Shown here one piece after another: positions 20,070 through 33,473 of a DNA stretch of 64,000 nucleotides. A program made the translations under genes and the position numbers. Under the pieces are notes generated by a model. The model saw only the letters and a list, made by a program, of their open reading frames with translations, did not search any database and had not been told where the DNA came from. The DNA lies in NCBI GenBank assembly GCA_964006375.1, contig OZ023267.1:86290906-86354905 (forward strand), read 5' to 3'. The first letter of the stretch is position 1, and each line of letters begins with the position of its first letter. Source of the stretch: Tillus elongatus. Taxonomy: Eukaryota; Arthropoda; Insecta; Coleoptera; Cleridae.

Positions 20070-21461
20070 CTAAATTTTTAGGTTAGCCTGTCTTAATCTT
20101 TCAAATACGTCTTTTAGTCTTTCAATATGTTCCTGAAGGGAAGTTGAAAATACTATGATGTCATCTAGATAGAAAAAACATTTTTCGTTTTGTATACCCC
20201 TAAGAATATTTTGTATTAGGCGCTCGAAACAGGGTGGCCCATTGATTACCACAAAAGGTAGGCGCATATACTCAAAATGGCCGACCTGCGTGGAAAAGGC
20301 CGTTTTTTCAATATCTTCTGGTGCCATTTCAATTTGATGGTAACCAGAAGCTAAGTCAAGAGTGGTGTAATATTGGCTTCGTCCAAGTTTGTCTAAGATG
20401 TCGGAAATATTAGGAAGAGGATATTTGTCCGGGATAGTTTTGGCATTAAATTTACGATAATCTATTACCATACGAAATTTTTGTTTACCACTGCTGTCCT
20501 TTTTTTTGGAATCACTAATACAGGGCTGGACCATGGGGAACAGGATGGTCGAATTATACCTTGTTTTAGTAAGTCGTCTACTTGTCGTTTAACTTCTTGT
20601 TGTTGAACATGGGGTAAGCGATATGGTCTTACATAAACTGGGTCCGGGTCAGATAATCTAATATGGTGTTTTATTTGATGTGAAAATGTGAGGGACTCCT
20701 TCACAATAAAATATATCTTTATATTCCCTACATAAAGCTTCAATTGCTGTTTTTTCTTCAATATTTAAATGATCAAGTCTAAGTTTTTCTAAATTTTGAT
20801 TTTGAAGATATTCTAATTCTATCCCTGAGAAATCTACGTCCATGTGTTCGTCAATGTGTTCAGTGAAATTTAATTCTGTTTCCGTAATTGGGTCAAGTTT
20901 CAATGGCGAGTTTAATATTACTTGTACATGTTTATCTGTACTATTCAAGACACTCACATATGAAAAACCCTGATCTACGTTACCTAATGACTCTGGTATT
21001 TCTACTCCAGGTCGCAATGTTAATTTCGATAAAACGCCAGTATTTGTGGAACAATAAACTGTAATTTTAATAATTTTCTCTGTTCTTGCTTCTATTTCAA
21101 TTTTAAAATTTTGATACGTTCTTTTATAAGTATTATGTTGTTCAGACGGCAAATAAAGTGGAATTACTGCTTTATCTGTAATTAATTTTCTTTTTTTAAA
21201 GTCTATTCTGGCTCCTAACCTTTGTAATAAGTCAGAGCCAATCAGACCATGATATTGGTTACTAATATTAAAAATGTAAAATTTATATTTTGCTTTTCCT
21301 GTGTTGAACATTAATGGTAAGAGAATTTTTGCAATTTCGTTATGTGTACTTGTCTGATGGACGGATTTGATTTGAAAATATTCATTTTCTATAAAATTTT
21401 TGTAATAAGTATAAGCTAAAGATGGACACAATAAAGATTTCGTACTACCACTATCCAACAT
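20070..21461 (-). pseudogene. Errantivirus-like Pol: protease and reverse transcriptase, with frameshifts
   Basis: On the minus strand, 21461 to 20658 carries an aspartic protease (LDSGSTKSLL) and a long linker; the frame then changes for 20657-20535 (SPWSSPVLV, start of RT) and returns for 20534-20070 with the RT palm (YLDDIIVFS intact). A TAG/TAA-type stop at about 20067 separates it from the next part of pol. The RT block expected as FGLKNxPxxF reads FVVINGPPCF, so it is altered. No gag is found upstream: the element is truncated at about 21470. Confidence 0.85.
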
Positions 21462-21518
21462 TTATACCAGGCACGATTACATAGGGTAGTTTTGGGCAAT
21501 TATCTAAATTAACCTGTA

Positions 21519-21707
21519 TTATCTGTTCTCTCTACGCCAAACCAATTGATCCTTACCATACTGTACGTCACGGCGTCTTAAATCGTAGACCCTCTTATTC
21601 CTTTCATAAGCCTTTACTAAACGTCTCTTAAGGCTGCGATATCCTAGACGAAGAAGTACCTCCAAAAAAAGATAGAAAATATTATCCCGTAAAGTGCTGC
21701 TGAACAT
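21519..21707 (-). pseudogene. Integrase C-terminal fragment of a different gypsy-like element
   Basis: The minus-strand frame ends in a YDLRRRDVQYGKDQLVWRR segment typical of the C-terminal domain of gypsy-type integrases that tether to chromatin. It lies upstream of the protease of the neighbouring element, so it is from another insertion. Confidence 0.5.
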
Positions 21708-21709
21708 CT

Positions 21710-22205
21710 TGAATTAACGCTTTCCTCAAAAACTGTATGCTTTTACCGATAGTCTTACTATGTTGAGCTACTTCTCAGAAGGTGTCGTCAGTTTCGCCTT
21801 CGTATTTACAGAAAACTGGTAATTGAAAAAATGCTACGTTGTCGGTTGTCTGCTCTTTTGGTTATATTCCATGCTTCTGGGAGCGGAGGGCGGAGGGAGA
21901 TGGAAAAGATAGGAATTCTATTGTATGCCTTTGGATGAACTTGAGACAGGCAATATTTCTGCCTATAACAATAAGCGGTCGACCCTTAGGGAACAAGTGC
22001 TTTTTTTACAGCCTTTGCCCAGCATAACTGTTGATTATGGCATTTATCAGAAAAGACATTCGGTTCATGGATTGAGGTCCGGTCTAATCTTATACACAAT
22101 ACAGTGTTCCAGCAAATTTTCATACAAAAATTGCTTGATGTAGCAAGTGCGTTTTTATAGAGAATTTTATTACCCCACCTCCCAAAGAATCGTTAGTTGA
22201 ACATA
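21710..22205. other. Unassigned stretch between mobile elements
   Basis: No recognised gene. Ends in sequence that starts to resemble the (TA)n-tailed repeat. Confidence 0.35.
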
Positions 22206-22754
<549 letters not shown>

Positions 22755-22827
22755 CCCACCTTTGTCCATCACTCTAAGGAGTAGGCAGATTGAGGCCTTA
22801 GAGTGTCCTTACATATTTCCTTTACCT

Positions 22828-22863
22828 CTTGAAAATGGCTCCAAAACAGGAGCCGAAACGTCG
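22828..22863 (+). ncRNA. Hammerhead-ribozyme-like hairpin, 5' copy (decayed core)
   Basis: A perfect 6-bp stem (GGCTCC 22837-22842 / GGAGCC 22849-22854) is followed directly by GAAAC and GTC (22855-22863), as in stem II-GAAA-stem III-cleavage site of minimal hammerheads. The other core strand should read CTGANGA before the stem, but reads CTTGAAAAT. Known: PLE pLTRs of many animals encode hammerheads. Inferred: a degenerate, probably inactive copy. Confidence 0.5.
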
Positions 22864-25399
22864 AGTTTCCATAAATTCTGGACGCGGTTTAACCCGAGAA
22901 CCAAGCATGTCTCACATTAAAGACCGCGGAAATCTTTCTGAACATTTAATTCACGTCTACGGGGAGGAACTTTTATCTTCTACCAAAATTTTCACCAAAC
23001 TCCTTATCCGCAAATCCCGTCTCCTTTGTGACCTCACCTTTCTAAAAGCCTGCCGTGATCATCACGTGGTTCCAAAATCTTTTCAACTTAAACATCACAC
23101 CAAATCACATAACGTCTCCAACATTTTAAAACGAACAGGCTTTGCTCTCCTTAGAAATTCCATTCACGAGACAAGACGACACCTTAATACTACCAACACA
23201 CTGCTTTACGACACGTACATAAAAATACACACATACAAAATACACCCTACACTTTGGGACACTCTAGACAGACTCTCACATAGTAAATCAGAACATGTTA
23301 CACAACAAAAGACGGACGTACAAAAAAGAAAATTACAGCAGCTTCTAGACAACAAAAATCTCACACAACACACACATAATGCCAATCCTCCTATAGTAGT
23401 TCACAACCTTTCAAATTCCACCATAAGTGACGTCGCCATCAAAGTCCTATCCAAAGGTTTTAATTTTGCACCAACCCCTAAATTCATCCCAATAGAAAAG
23501 ATAATTTCTCAATCAGAAGATGCGATAACACACTTACCGACTGACGAAGCTGAAATTACGAGACAAGACATTGCCAGGATATTACGTTCTGCCATACCTC
23601 CACCTTCCAACCTTTCTCCTTACGAACGACAGTCAATTAGAGACCTAAACCGAAACACAGAAATTATAATACTACCAGCAGACAAAGGCAACGCTACAGT
23701 CATACTTGACAAAACAGACTATATACAAAAGATGGACAATATACTAAACAACACAGACTACAAACAAATCCCTAACGACCCTACAACTTATCTGGAAAAG
23801 AAAACCAAAACTATCATCAACAACTCCCAACTCAATCCTGACCTCAAAAAAGAACTAATCCCCCGCGAAAAATCATCTCGCATCCCTAGAAAATATGGTC
23901 TCCCGAAAATCCATAAGCCTGATATTCCCCTTCGCCCCATCGTAAGTGCCCACCGTTCACCCACACAAAAACTTGCAAAACATCTAGCCAAAACTCTCCA
24001 ACCATTAGTAGAAAACGCTACATCCTATGTCAAAAACTCCACCCATTTCATCGACCTTCTTCAAAACAACACCATTTCTCAAAACGACATCCTAGTTAGC
24101 TTTGATATAGTTTCCTTATTCACCAATATACCTCTATCTGAAACCCTTGACATTCTCAAAAATAAACACAAAATTTCCCACGATACCTTAGCTCTTGTAG
24201 AACACTGCACATCTAACACTTATTTCCTTTTTCAAAACAAATTTTACAAACAAGTTCGAGGTGCTCCAATGGGTTCACCCCTCTCTCCTGCATTGGCCAA
24301 CATTTTCATGGAAAACTTCGAGACACAAGCCCTCAATTCATCCCAACTTAAACCAACGTGTTGGTTAAGATACGTTGACGACATTTTCGCTGTCTGGCCA
24401 CACGGCAAAGAATCTCTAGACGAATTCCTTTCTTACCTAAATAACATCAACCTCCAAATCCAGTTCACCATGGAAATGGAAAATAATTTATCTTTGCCTT
24501 TCTTAGATGTACGCATCACTAAAGGCCCAGTCAGAGGATTTTCTTACACTGTCTACCGAAAACCAACCCACACTAATCGGTATCTTAACGCCCAGTCTCA
24601 CCATCACCCATCGCAACTAAATTCCGTGGTTCGAACATTAGTAACACGATCCCTTAGACTAACGGACAACAACAACAAACAGACAGAATTAAACTTTTTA
24701 AGACAGACATTGCTAGAAAACGGATACGACAACAATCACATACTACATAACATTAGAAACGCACAACAACAAACCACTACACCACAACAAGAACAAACAG
24801 CGTCCACACAACAACACACAGCGTTTTTACCATACATTAAAGGTGTCACCGACAAAATCAGCCGAATTTTCCGAACCCATAATATCAAAACCGTATTCAC
24901 AACAGACCAAAAACTGTCAAACCTTATAAAAACTCCCAAGGATACGATTCCAAACGAATCCCACGGAGTTTACGAAATTCCTTGTTCCGACTGTTCCCGA
25001 ACTTACGTAGGACAAACAAACAGACGCATCCACAATAGAATATACGAACACACCCTCGCAGTTAGAAAATCCGACCCCTCATCGGCGCTGGCCATGCATC
25101 ATATTCATACAGGGCACAAAATAGACTTCGATAATGCCAAAACAATAGCACCGGTTTACAATTTCAAAACGAGAATTATCCTCGAAGCAATCGAGATTGA
25201 AAAACGTCCCGATTGTTTAAATAAGAGAGATGATGGTCTTCGCCTTCCGACTACTTGGAAACCTATTATATCTTCTTTAAAAACACACAAAAAGGAAATA
25301 AATTCCACAGACAATTTTATTGCATCATTATCTGCCGTAACAAATGCCGGTGACCCTCTTAATCTTCCTCTAGATACCGTGACCAAAGCCCCCACTTAA
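22835..25399 (+). CDS. Penelope-like retroelement polyprotein: reverse transcriptase plus GIY-YIG endonuclease, 854 aa, intact
   Basis: Uninterrupted from ATG 22835 to TAA 25397-25399. The N-terminal part is basic. RT fingers and palm follow (ADKGNATVIL, KIHKP, FDIVSLFTNIP, GAPMGSPLSPALANIFME); the catalytic YVDD is at residues 513-516. The C-terminal endonuclease begins near residue 711 with HGVYEIPC, a Cys-x2-Cys pair, TYVGQTNR and an Arg...EH helix, and has a downstream catalytic Glu candidate in RIILEAIEIEK: the CCHH-type GIY-YIG nuclease of the Penelope group. Known: PLEs transpose by target-primed reverse transcription and often enter (TA)-rich sites. The frame is open and all motifs are present, so it may be recently active. 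The initiator ATG lies inside the hairpin described separately. Confidence 0.95.
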   Translation: MAPKQEPKRRVSINSGRGLTREPSMSHIKDRGNLSEHLIHVYGEELLSSTKIFTKLLIRKSRLLCDLTFLKACRDHHVVPKSFQLKHHTKSHNVSNILKRTGFALLRNSIHETRRHLNTTNTLLYDTYIKIHTYKIHPTLWDTLDRLSHSKSEHVTQQKTDVQKRKLQQLLDNKNLTQHTHNANPPIVVHNLSNSTISDVAIKVLSKGFNFAPTPKFIPIEKIISQSEDAITHLPTDEAEITRQDIARILRSAIPPPSNLSPYERQSIRDLNRNTEIIILPADKGNATVILDKTDYIQKMDNILNNTDYKQIPNDPTTYLEKKTKTIINNSQLNPDLKKELIPREKSSRIPRKYGLPKIHKPDIPLRPIVSAHRSPTQKLAKHLAKTLQPLVENATSYVKNSTHFIDLLQNNTISQNDILVSFDIVSLFTNIPLSETLDILKNKHKISHDTLALVEHCTSNTYFLFQNKFYKQVRGAPMGSPLSPALANIFMENFETQALNSSQLKPTCWLRYVDDIFAVWPHGKESLDEFLSYLNNINLQIQFTMEMENNLSLPFLDVRITKGPVRGFSYTVYRKPTHTNRYLNAQSHHHPSQLNSVVRTLVTRSLRLTDNNNKQTELNFLRQTLLENGYDNNHILHNIRNAQQQTTTPQQEQTASTQQHTAFLPYIKGVTDKISRIFRTHNIKTVFTTDQKLSNLIKTPKDTIPNESHGVYEIPCSDCSRTYVGQTNRRIHNRIYEHTLAVRKSDPSSALAMHHIHTGHKIDFDNAKTIAPVYNFKTRIILEAIEIEKRPDCLNKRDDGLRLPTTWKPIISSLKTHKKEINSTDNFIASLSAVTNAGDPLNLPLDTVTKAPT

Positions 25400-25584
25400 T
25401 TGACGGTGACCCCACTACTTTCACTGATGACGCAACAGGTAGACGGAACGACATATATAAGACAAGACTTGCAACGAACTGCCAGATCTCTCTGAGGTCT
25501 AGGGTTGAACACACTGAGACCTCACAGACGATCTCCGGCGGGGGTAGGCAGATTGAGGCCCCGTAATCGAGCTACAACAACCCA

Positions 25585-25934
25585 ACCTACCTTTATCCAC
25601 CGCTCTAAGGAGTAGGCAGATTGAGGCCTTAGAGTGTCCTTACATATTTCCTTCACCTACTTTTGTCCACCACTCTAAAGAGTAGGCAGATTGAGGCCTT
25701 AGAGTGTCCTTACATATTTCCTTTACCCACCTTTGTCCATCACTCTAAGGAGTAGGCAGATTGAGGCCTTAGAGTGTCCTTACATATTTCCTTTACCCAC
25801 CTTTGTCCACCACTCTAAGGAGTAGGCAGATTGAGGCCTTAGAGTGTCCTTACATATTTCCTTTGCCCACCTTTGTCCATTACTCTAAGGAGTAGGCAGA
25901 TTGAGGCCTTAGAGTGTCCTTACATATTTCCTTT
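25585..25934 (+). repeat. Five 70-bp tandem repeats, each with a 10-bp perfect stem
   Basis: Units begin at 25585, 25655, 25725, 25795 and 25865, all 70 bp. A further single copy is at 22754-22823. In most copies CACTCTAAGG and CCTTAGAGTG are perfect reverse complements around a 16-nt loop; copies 1, 2 and 5 have one change in the left arm. Confidence 0.95.
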
Positions 25935-25947
25935 ACCTCTTGAAAAT

Positions 25948-25973
25948 GGCTCCAAAACAGGAGCCGAAACGTC
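25948..25973 (+). ncRNA. Hammerhead-ribozyme-like hairpin, 3' copy
   Basis: Same sequence as the 5' copy: stem arms 25948-25953 and 25960-25965, then GAAAC and GTC to 25973, with the same CTTGAAAAT before it. Position after the tandem repeats corresponds to the second pLTR. Confidence 0.5.
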
Positions 25974-26020
25974 GAGTTTCCATAAATTCTGGACGCGGTT
26001 TAACCCGAGAACCAAGCATG

Positions 26021-26118
<98 letters not shown>

Positions 26119-26330
26119 CTTGAAACTGACCACGGATATGGCTACTAGGGGCCTAGTTCGCGCTCATGTGAAAAAATTTTTGCAAAGTCTCACCATCGAT
26201 ACGATATTAGTGAATTTTTTGTAATGAAAATTCACAAATAGTTTAATATTTTTTTCAAAATTCAAATGTCGGGATCTTCCCATTAGTGATTTTTTTCTAA
26301 GAAAATTCACTTAAAAGACCAAGGACAAAT
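26021..26330 (+). repeat. (TA)n tract and right part of the repeat interrupted by the PLE
   Basis: (TA)n at about 26022-26117, then TGAAACTGACCACGGATATGG, a CGCTCATGTGAA segment and CTTCCCATTAGTGA...AAAATTCACT. The same right part follows a (TA)n tract at 38541-38690, which shows what the uninterrupted repeat looks like. Confidence 0.75.
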
Positions 26331-26699
26331 AACATAAGTAGGTATATGAAATTGTAGGCAACAAGTGCAAGGGAAAACAGTTCCGTTTTGTTTTTCTCGT
26401 ACGAAATGTATGTCTGGTGTATTGCTACTTTTCGGCCTCTTAGCCCCGAGTGACTCTCTTCGGGTGTGAAAACAAAAACTTCATTTATCATACACAAAGT
26501 TTGAGTCCTTGTATCCTTCTTTGGTCTCCTGGGGAAAAATTGTTATGATCATGGCTCAAATTTTCGTTTAGCTAAAAACTTACAATTTGGTTAATAGTAT
26601 TATAGCCTATGTCAATGCAATTTGCCTACCAAGTTTTATTTCTATAACTTTACTATTTTCAGGGATATATTTTCCGTAAAAGACACGTGAAAATATAAT

Positions 26700-29140
<2,441 letters not shown>

Positions 29141-29153
29141 TCACATACCCTGA

Positions 29154-31630
29154 TCAAGGAAGACTGCCATCAACATTTCGCCGATCAAACCTAATTTCTC
29201 CCTCTCTAAAGCGTGAGCCCTTATCGGCGATTGCGCGCCCAAACACAATAAAGTTTAGAGTGAACCCAGTGACCTCATGTCTGGTCGAACGAATAACATA
29301 GCCAATTCTCGACAAATTTTTATCCCATGTCTTATGATTGTCAGACAGATAGGACCTAAGCATAGTCTTAATGACCTTATATACCCTTTCGCAAGGATTC
29401 GCCTGTGCGTGGTAATAGGCGGTGTACTTGATCGAAATGTTGTAAGACTTCATCAGGGAGACAAACTCGGAAGATTTAAACTGCGGTCCATTGTCCACGA
29501 TAATGGCGTCACATGCGCCGAACACAGGTAAGACATGAAAAGCAAGCAACTTATATGTTGGAAGATGTAGCGGATCGCATAGGAAACAGAAGCGAAAATA
29601 TGCTAAAAGTAACTGCGACGACAAGGATATACTGGTTTCCAGAGCTGGACCCTGGCAAAGGACCCATTATGTCAGCACACATACGCTGGAAGGGACGAGA
29701 CACAAGAAGTTGGGTGCTAACCATTAAGACGGCAGGTTTCTGCTGCACAGCTTTTGTGGTCTGACATACCGGACAACGTCGAACGACCGAGGCCACATCA
29801 AACCGCATCTTAGGCCAATAATAACTTCCTGCCAACTTACGGAAGGTCTTAAATACTCCAACATGCAAGTTAGACTCATACGTGTCGGAAATAGGCTCCC
29901 GCCTAGCATGTTTAGGAACAACTTCGCTCCAACAGTCCGAGTCGCAAGCCAACTCAGGATACTTGGGAATGGCTCTCTTGAACGGTCTATGTCCATCTAC
30001 GCGCCACTGTGGAAATCTGCGAGGACTCTTGGCGATCTTGTCCAACATCCCATCAATCCACCGATCACCTGAGCCAGTGCCACCAGGTTGGCGATCGAAA
30101 GCACCTAAAGAGTCGACAACCGGTACATAACGAGGCAAGATGTCGGGCACAACGTGTTCTCTCCCCTTCCTATGGACTATGTCAAAATCGTATTCCTGTA
30201 ACTTCAAAGCCCAACGGGCCAATCTGCCCGAAGGTTCCCGCAAATTGTTCAACCAAATCAGAGACCAATGATCAGTCACAACAGTAAAATGTGAACCCTC
30301 AATATATGGATGAAGTTTCTCTATCGCCCAAATCACTGCAAGGCATTCTCGGTCAGTTGTGGAATATTTGCGCTCAAGTCTAGACAATGAGCGGCTCAGA
30401 TAAGCGATAACCCTCTCAGATCCATCAGGATGTTTTTGTGACAAAACTGCACCCAAGCTATAAGCTAACGCATTTGTCTGGACGAAGAAAGGTAATTCGA
30501 AATTGGGACAGGACAAAATTGGGGCGGAAACAAGACATTTCTTGATAGCGTTAAACGCTTCGTTATGCTTAGGCGTCCAAACAAACTTGGCGTTCTTCTT
30601 AAGAAGGCCTGTTAAAGGAGCTATTGAGCTAGAAAAGCTTGTAACAAACCTACGATACCAACTTGCTGTACCGATTATCCTACGAACCTCCTGAACTTTA
30701 GTCGGCGTTGGAATCTGAAGAATGGCGTTTATCTTTCCCGGGTCGACATGCAGGCCACTCTCATTGACAATATAGCCCAAGTACCTAAGCTCCTTCCTAC
30801 AAAAATTACACTTGTCCCTGCTCAACGTAATTCCAGCTTCAGTGAGACGAGAGAACACCTCAGAAAGAATGCCCATATGCTCCTCGAAAGTCTGAGTTAC
30901 CACAACTATGTCATTAAGATAACAAAACACGTGGGGTTCCAAATCGCAACCTAAAACTCTGTCGATCAGGCGGTGCCACGTATCTGGTGAATCTGACAAC
31001 CCAAAGGGCATTCTCTTGAATTAGTAATGACCCTTGAACATTGAAAAGGCTGTAAGAGGCCTAGATTCCTCAGCAACCTTGATCTGGAAAAAGGCGGATT
31101 TTACGTCCAAAGTCGACAGAAACCTAGCATCACGCAACCTATCCAAAATAGAGTTAATCGGAGGAAGGGGGTACGCATCACGACGGGTGATTCTATTAGG
31201 CTTGTGATAGTCAATGCAAAATCTAAAAGTACCATCACGTTTCCTGGCCATGACAACAGGTGTAGACCATGGACTGTCTGAAGGTTCAATTATGCCCTTC
31301 TCCAGCATCTCCTTAATTTCGGCGTCGATATACGCCTGAACTGTTGGTGACACTACTTAATAGGGGGTGAATCTGTTACGATGACATGCTCGACAAGACA
31401 GTACAACCGAGATCAGAACCCATCCCATTAAAGGACTTATCAACAAAGTCGTCCAAAAGCTTTTCCTGTTCCGGTGTCAAGGAACTACGTGGTTTCAACG
31501 CATCCACGAGCTGCACCGGTTCACACAAGGAAAAAGTCCAGTCACGAAAGTCTGAGACAATGCCCATCCTGATCCAAAAATCAATTCCCAATATGAGAGG
31601 GGTCCATAGAATTTATCATAAAAGAAGGAT
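29154..31630 (-). pseudogene. Ty3/gypsy pol (protease end, RT, RNase H, integrase), minus strand, decayed
   Basis: In transcript order: 31591-31376, end of protease and linker (GIDFWIRMGIV); a frame change; 31353-31021, RT fingers/palm (DSPWSTPVVMARK, STLDVKSAFFQI); an in-frame stop at 31021-31023; 31011-29551, RT palm, RNase H and start of integrase with zinc motif (CPVCQTTK); a frame change; 29624-29154, integrase core (VDNGPQF ... CERVYKVIK) and C terminus. The catalytic RT motif reads YLND instead of YLDD, and the first RNase H Asp (TDAS-type) reads TNAL, so it is inactive even apart from the breaks. No env. No gag directly upstream; the gag-protease pieces in the palindrome may belong to the same family (inference). 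Confidence 0.9.
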
Positions 31631-31634
31631 ATAG

Positions 31635-32330
31635 TACAGAAAAGAGATATTAAAATAATGTGTAATACCGACAAATATAATGTAATGTATATTTATTTCA
31701 ACTGCAAGCCATCCTACCGAAATGTGATTGTACGGGATACGGGTACTAACTTCGTCCACTGTTAAAATATTTGCCTAGCATAATATTGATGCCAAACGAG
31801 AAATCGTAATACCGGAAAGATCTATTACAGGCAAAATTCTATCACAATATTTTCTAGGCAGAGAAAGATACACTAAATGCGTTCTATTGTAAACATATAA
31901 TACGAGAGAAAAAGAGATGTGGTACAGCATACTGTGTAGGATGTAACGGAAGATGTATCGAGAAATTCCTAGTACGCCAATTTTACATTACAGGAATAAA
32001 GCATCAAGCATCCTTTCATGTTACAGCCCAACTGAACAATCAACAATCCAATGTACCTGGCAATCCGCTCTGTTGCCACTGTTCATAATTTTTACCGGCC
32101 ATGCAAAATAATTTACTCCTGTAACTTTATATGTTTAAGTAATATGTATAATATTAAGCAAAATGTATTCGTACCACCAGTTCTAATATAATGATTATTA
32201 AATATTACTTAAAAAAGCTATAGTTATAAAAATGGTAATTGGGTATTTTAGGAAACTTTCTATATGTATGATAAATAATGTGATCTCCAAAAGAGATATC
32301 ATAGATAATATCGGGTAGTACATGTTCACA
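31635..32330. other. Non-coding stretch
   Basis: No gene recognised; moderate AT content; no clear LTR. Confidence 0.35.
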
Positions 32331-32335
32331 TATAC

Positions 32336-32403
32336 ACAATAAGCCAAAGGCTGCGGTGCTATCGGGGCGGCAAAGACGCTGACGAGCCCTAAGGGGAAAA
32401 AAC
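32336..32403 (+). repeat. Dispersed GC-rich segment (copy of the one in both palindrome arms)
   Basis: CAATAAGCCAAAGG...GTGCTATCGGGGCGGCAAAG...GACGAGCCCT..GGGGAAAAAA matches 49440-49505 and the reverse complement of 48137-48203. In the palindrome copies GCGGCAAAGCCGC forms a 5-bp stem with a 3-nt loop; here the stem is disrupted. Confidence 0.75.
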
Positions 32404-32869
32404 CTGTTTACATAAAAATCAAAGAAAATGTGTACAAAGAGATACCCAGCGTCATTTTTTATTATACTTACTTTTTTACATCGTCGGAAACGTATCGCTA
32501 TTTCTCCAAAAGATGAAATTCAATTTTTGATGTGGTCAGACGATAATAATGAAATTAATATAAGAAATTGTTTTCTAATCATGCAAAGGTTTTTGATTAT
32601 TTTATCGTTCAAGTATCTTATCATCGCCCTGTCAAAAATAAACTTCCACTTAATGCGTATCATTTAAATTATTTTCTAAAATATTTTTTATGTGTTGTCT
32701 ATTTCTATGTGGATTTTTTCCTAATAAGTTAGAGAAAATGTTGATACAGTAATTTACTAGAAAAGTTCAAGATGTCTAATTTCATGCAATTTATATGATT
32801 AGGATTCCTAATAGACTAATGCACAGTTGTGTTGTGTGTTTTTTATTTACCTACAGTCGGTCTCTTTCC

Positions 32870-33170
32870 GCGACTATGGCCAATCACCAACAACAGGGCA
32901 GAGTTTCACCTCACCAACCTGTACATTTTGCCAAACTCCTTTATTTTTGTAACGAGGATATAGAGGTGCCAACATGGTATGGACACGGGTCTGAAGGCTT
33001 TAAGTCACGTCCCAAGAACGGAGCATGCTCACATTCAGCTTTCTGAAACAGTATGGTGGCTTCGGGAGATGTAAAAATAAATGTGTTCCTCACCTCAGCG
33101 CGCCCGGATGTCGAATCCAAGCCTTTTGCACAAACGGCTCATGCTCTATCCGTTATGGCACCAAGGCTAC
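32870..33170 (-). repeat. Probable tRNA-derived SINE
   Basis: On the minus strand, from about 33170: a tRNA-like head with an A-box-like TGGTGCCATAACGGATAGAGC and a B-box-like GGATTCGACATCC (plus 33106-33118), followed by a body with CACATTTATTTTTACATCTCCCGAAGCCACC. The ends of the head do not pair as an acceptor stem, so it is not a working tRNA. Only one copy is in the window. Confidence 0.5.
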
Positions 33171-33473
33171 TAATGTCAGACAGCTTTGATAAACAATAAT
33201 CAGGTAATTGGTAGTTACAATTAATTACTCACTGATTATTACTTATGTTGCACAAAAACAAGTGTGTTCTTTTTTAATTCTGTGAAAAATTCTTGATTAT
33301 CCAAGAACATGTTTTTTGGTGCAACAAAACTAAAAATCAACATTAATTTTAATCTTTTATTAGTTGATGATTGTTGGACAAAACTTTGTGCAACCGGGGA
33401 TAAGAGATGACTTTTTTGGTAGCACTTCTGTTTTAAGTAATACAGCGAATAAATACATTTGGTCTTGTTTGTT

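Noticed and set aside
25418..25450. CTGATGACG at 25424 as a second hammerhead core
   Set aside because: No adjoining stem II followed by GAAA at the right distance.
25585..25934. CRISPR-like array
   Set aside because: The repeats are contiguous 70-bp units without unique spacers, and the sequence is eukaryotic.
33098..33170. Functional tRNA gene on the minus strand
   Set aside because: A/B box-like sequences exist, but the acceptor ends do not pair and the arms are irregular; better explained as a SINE head.
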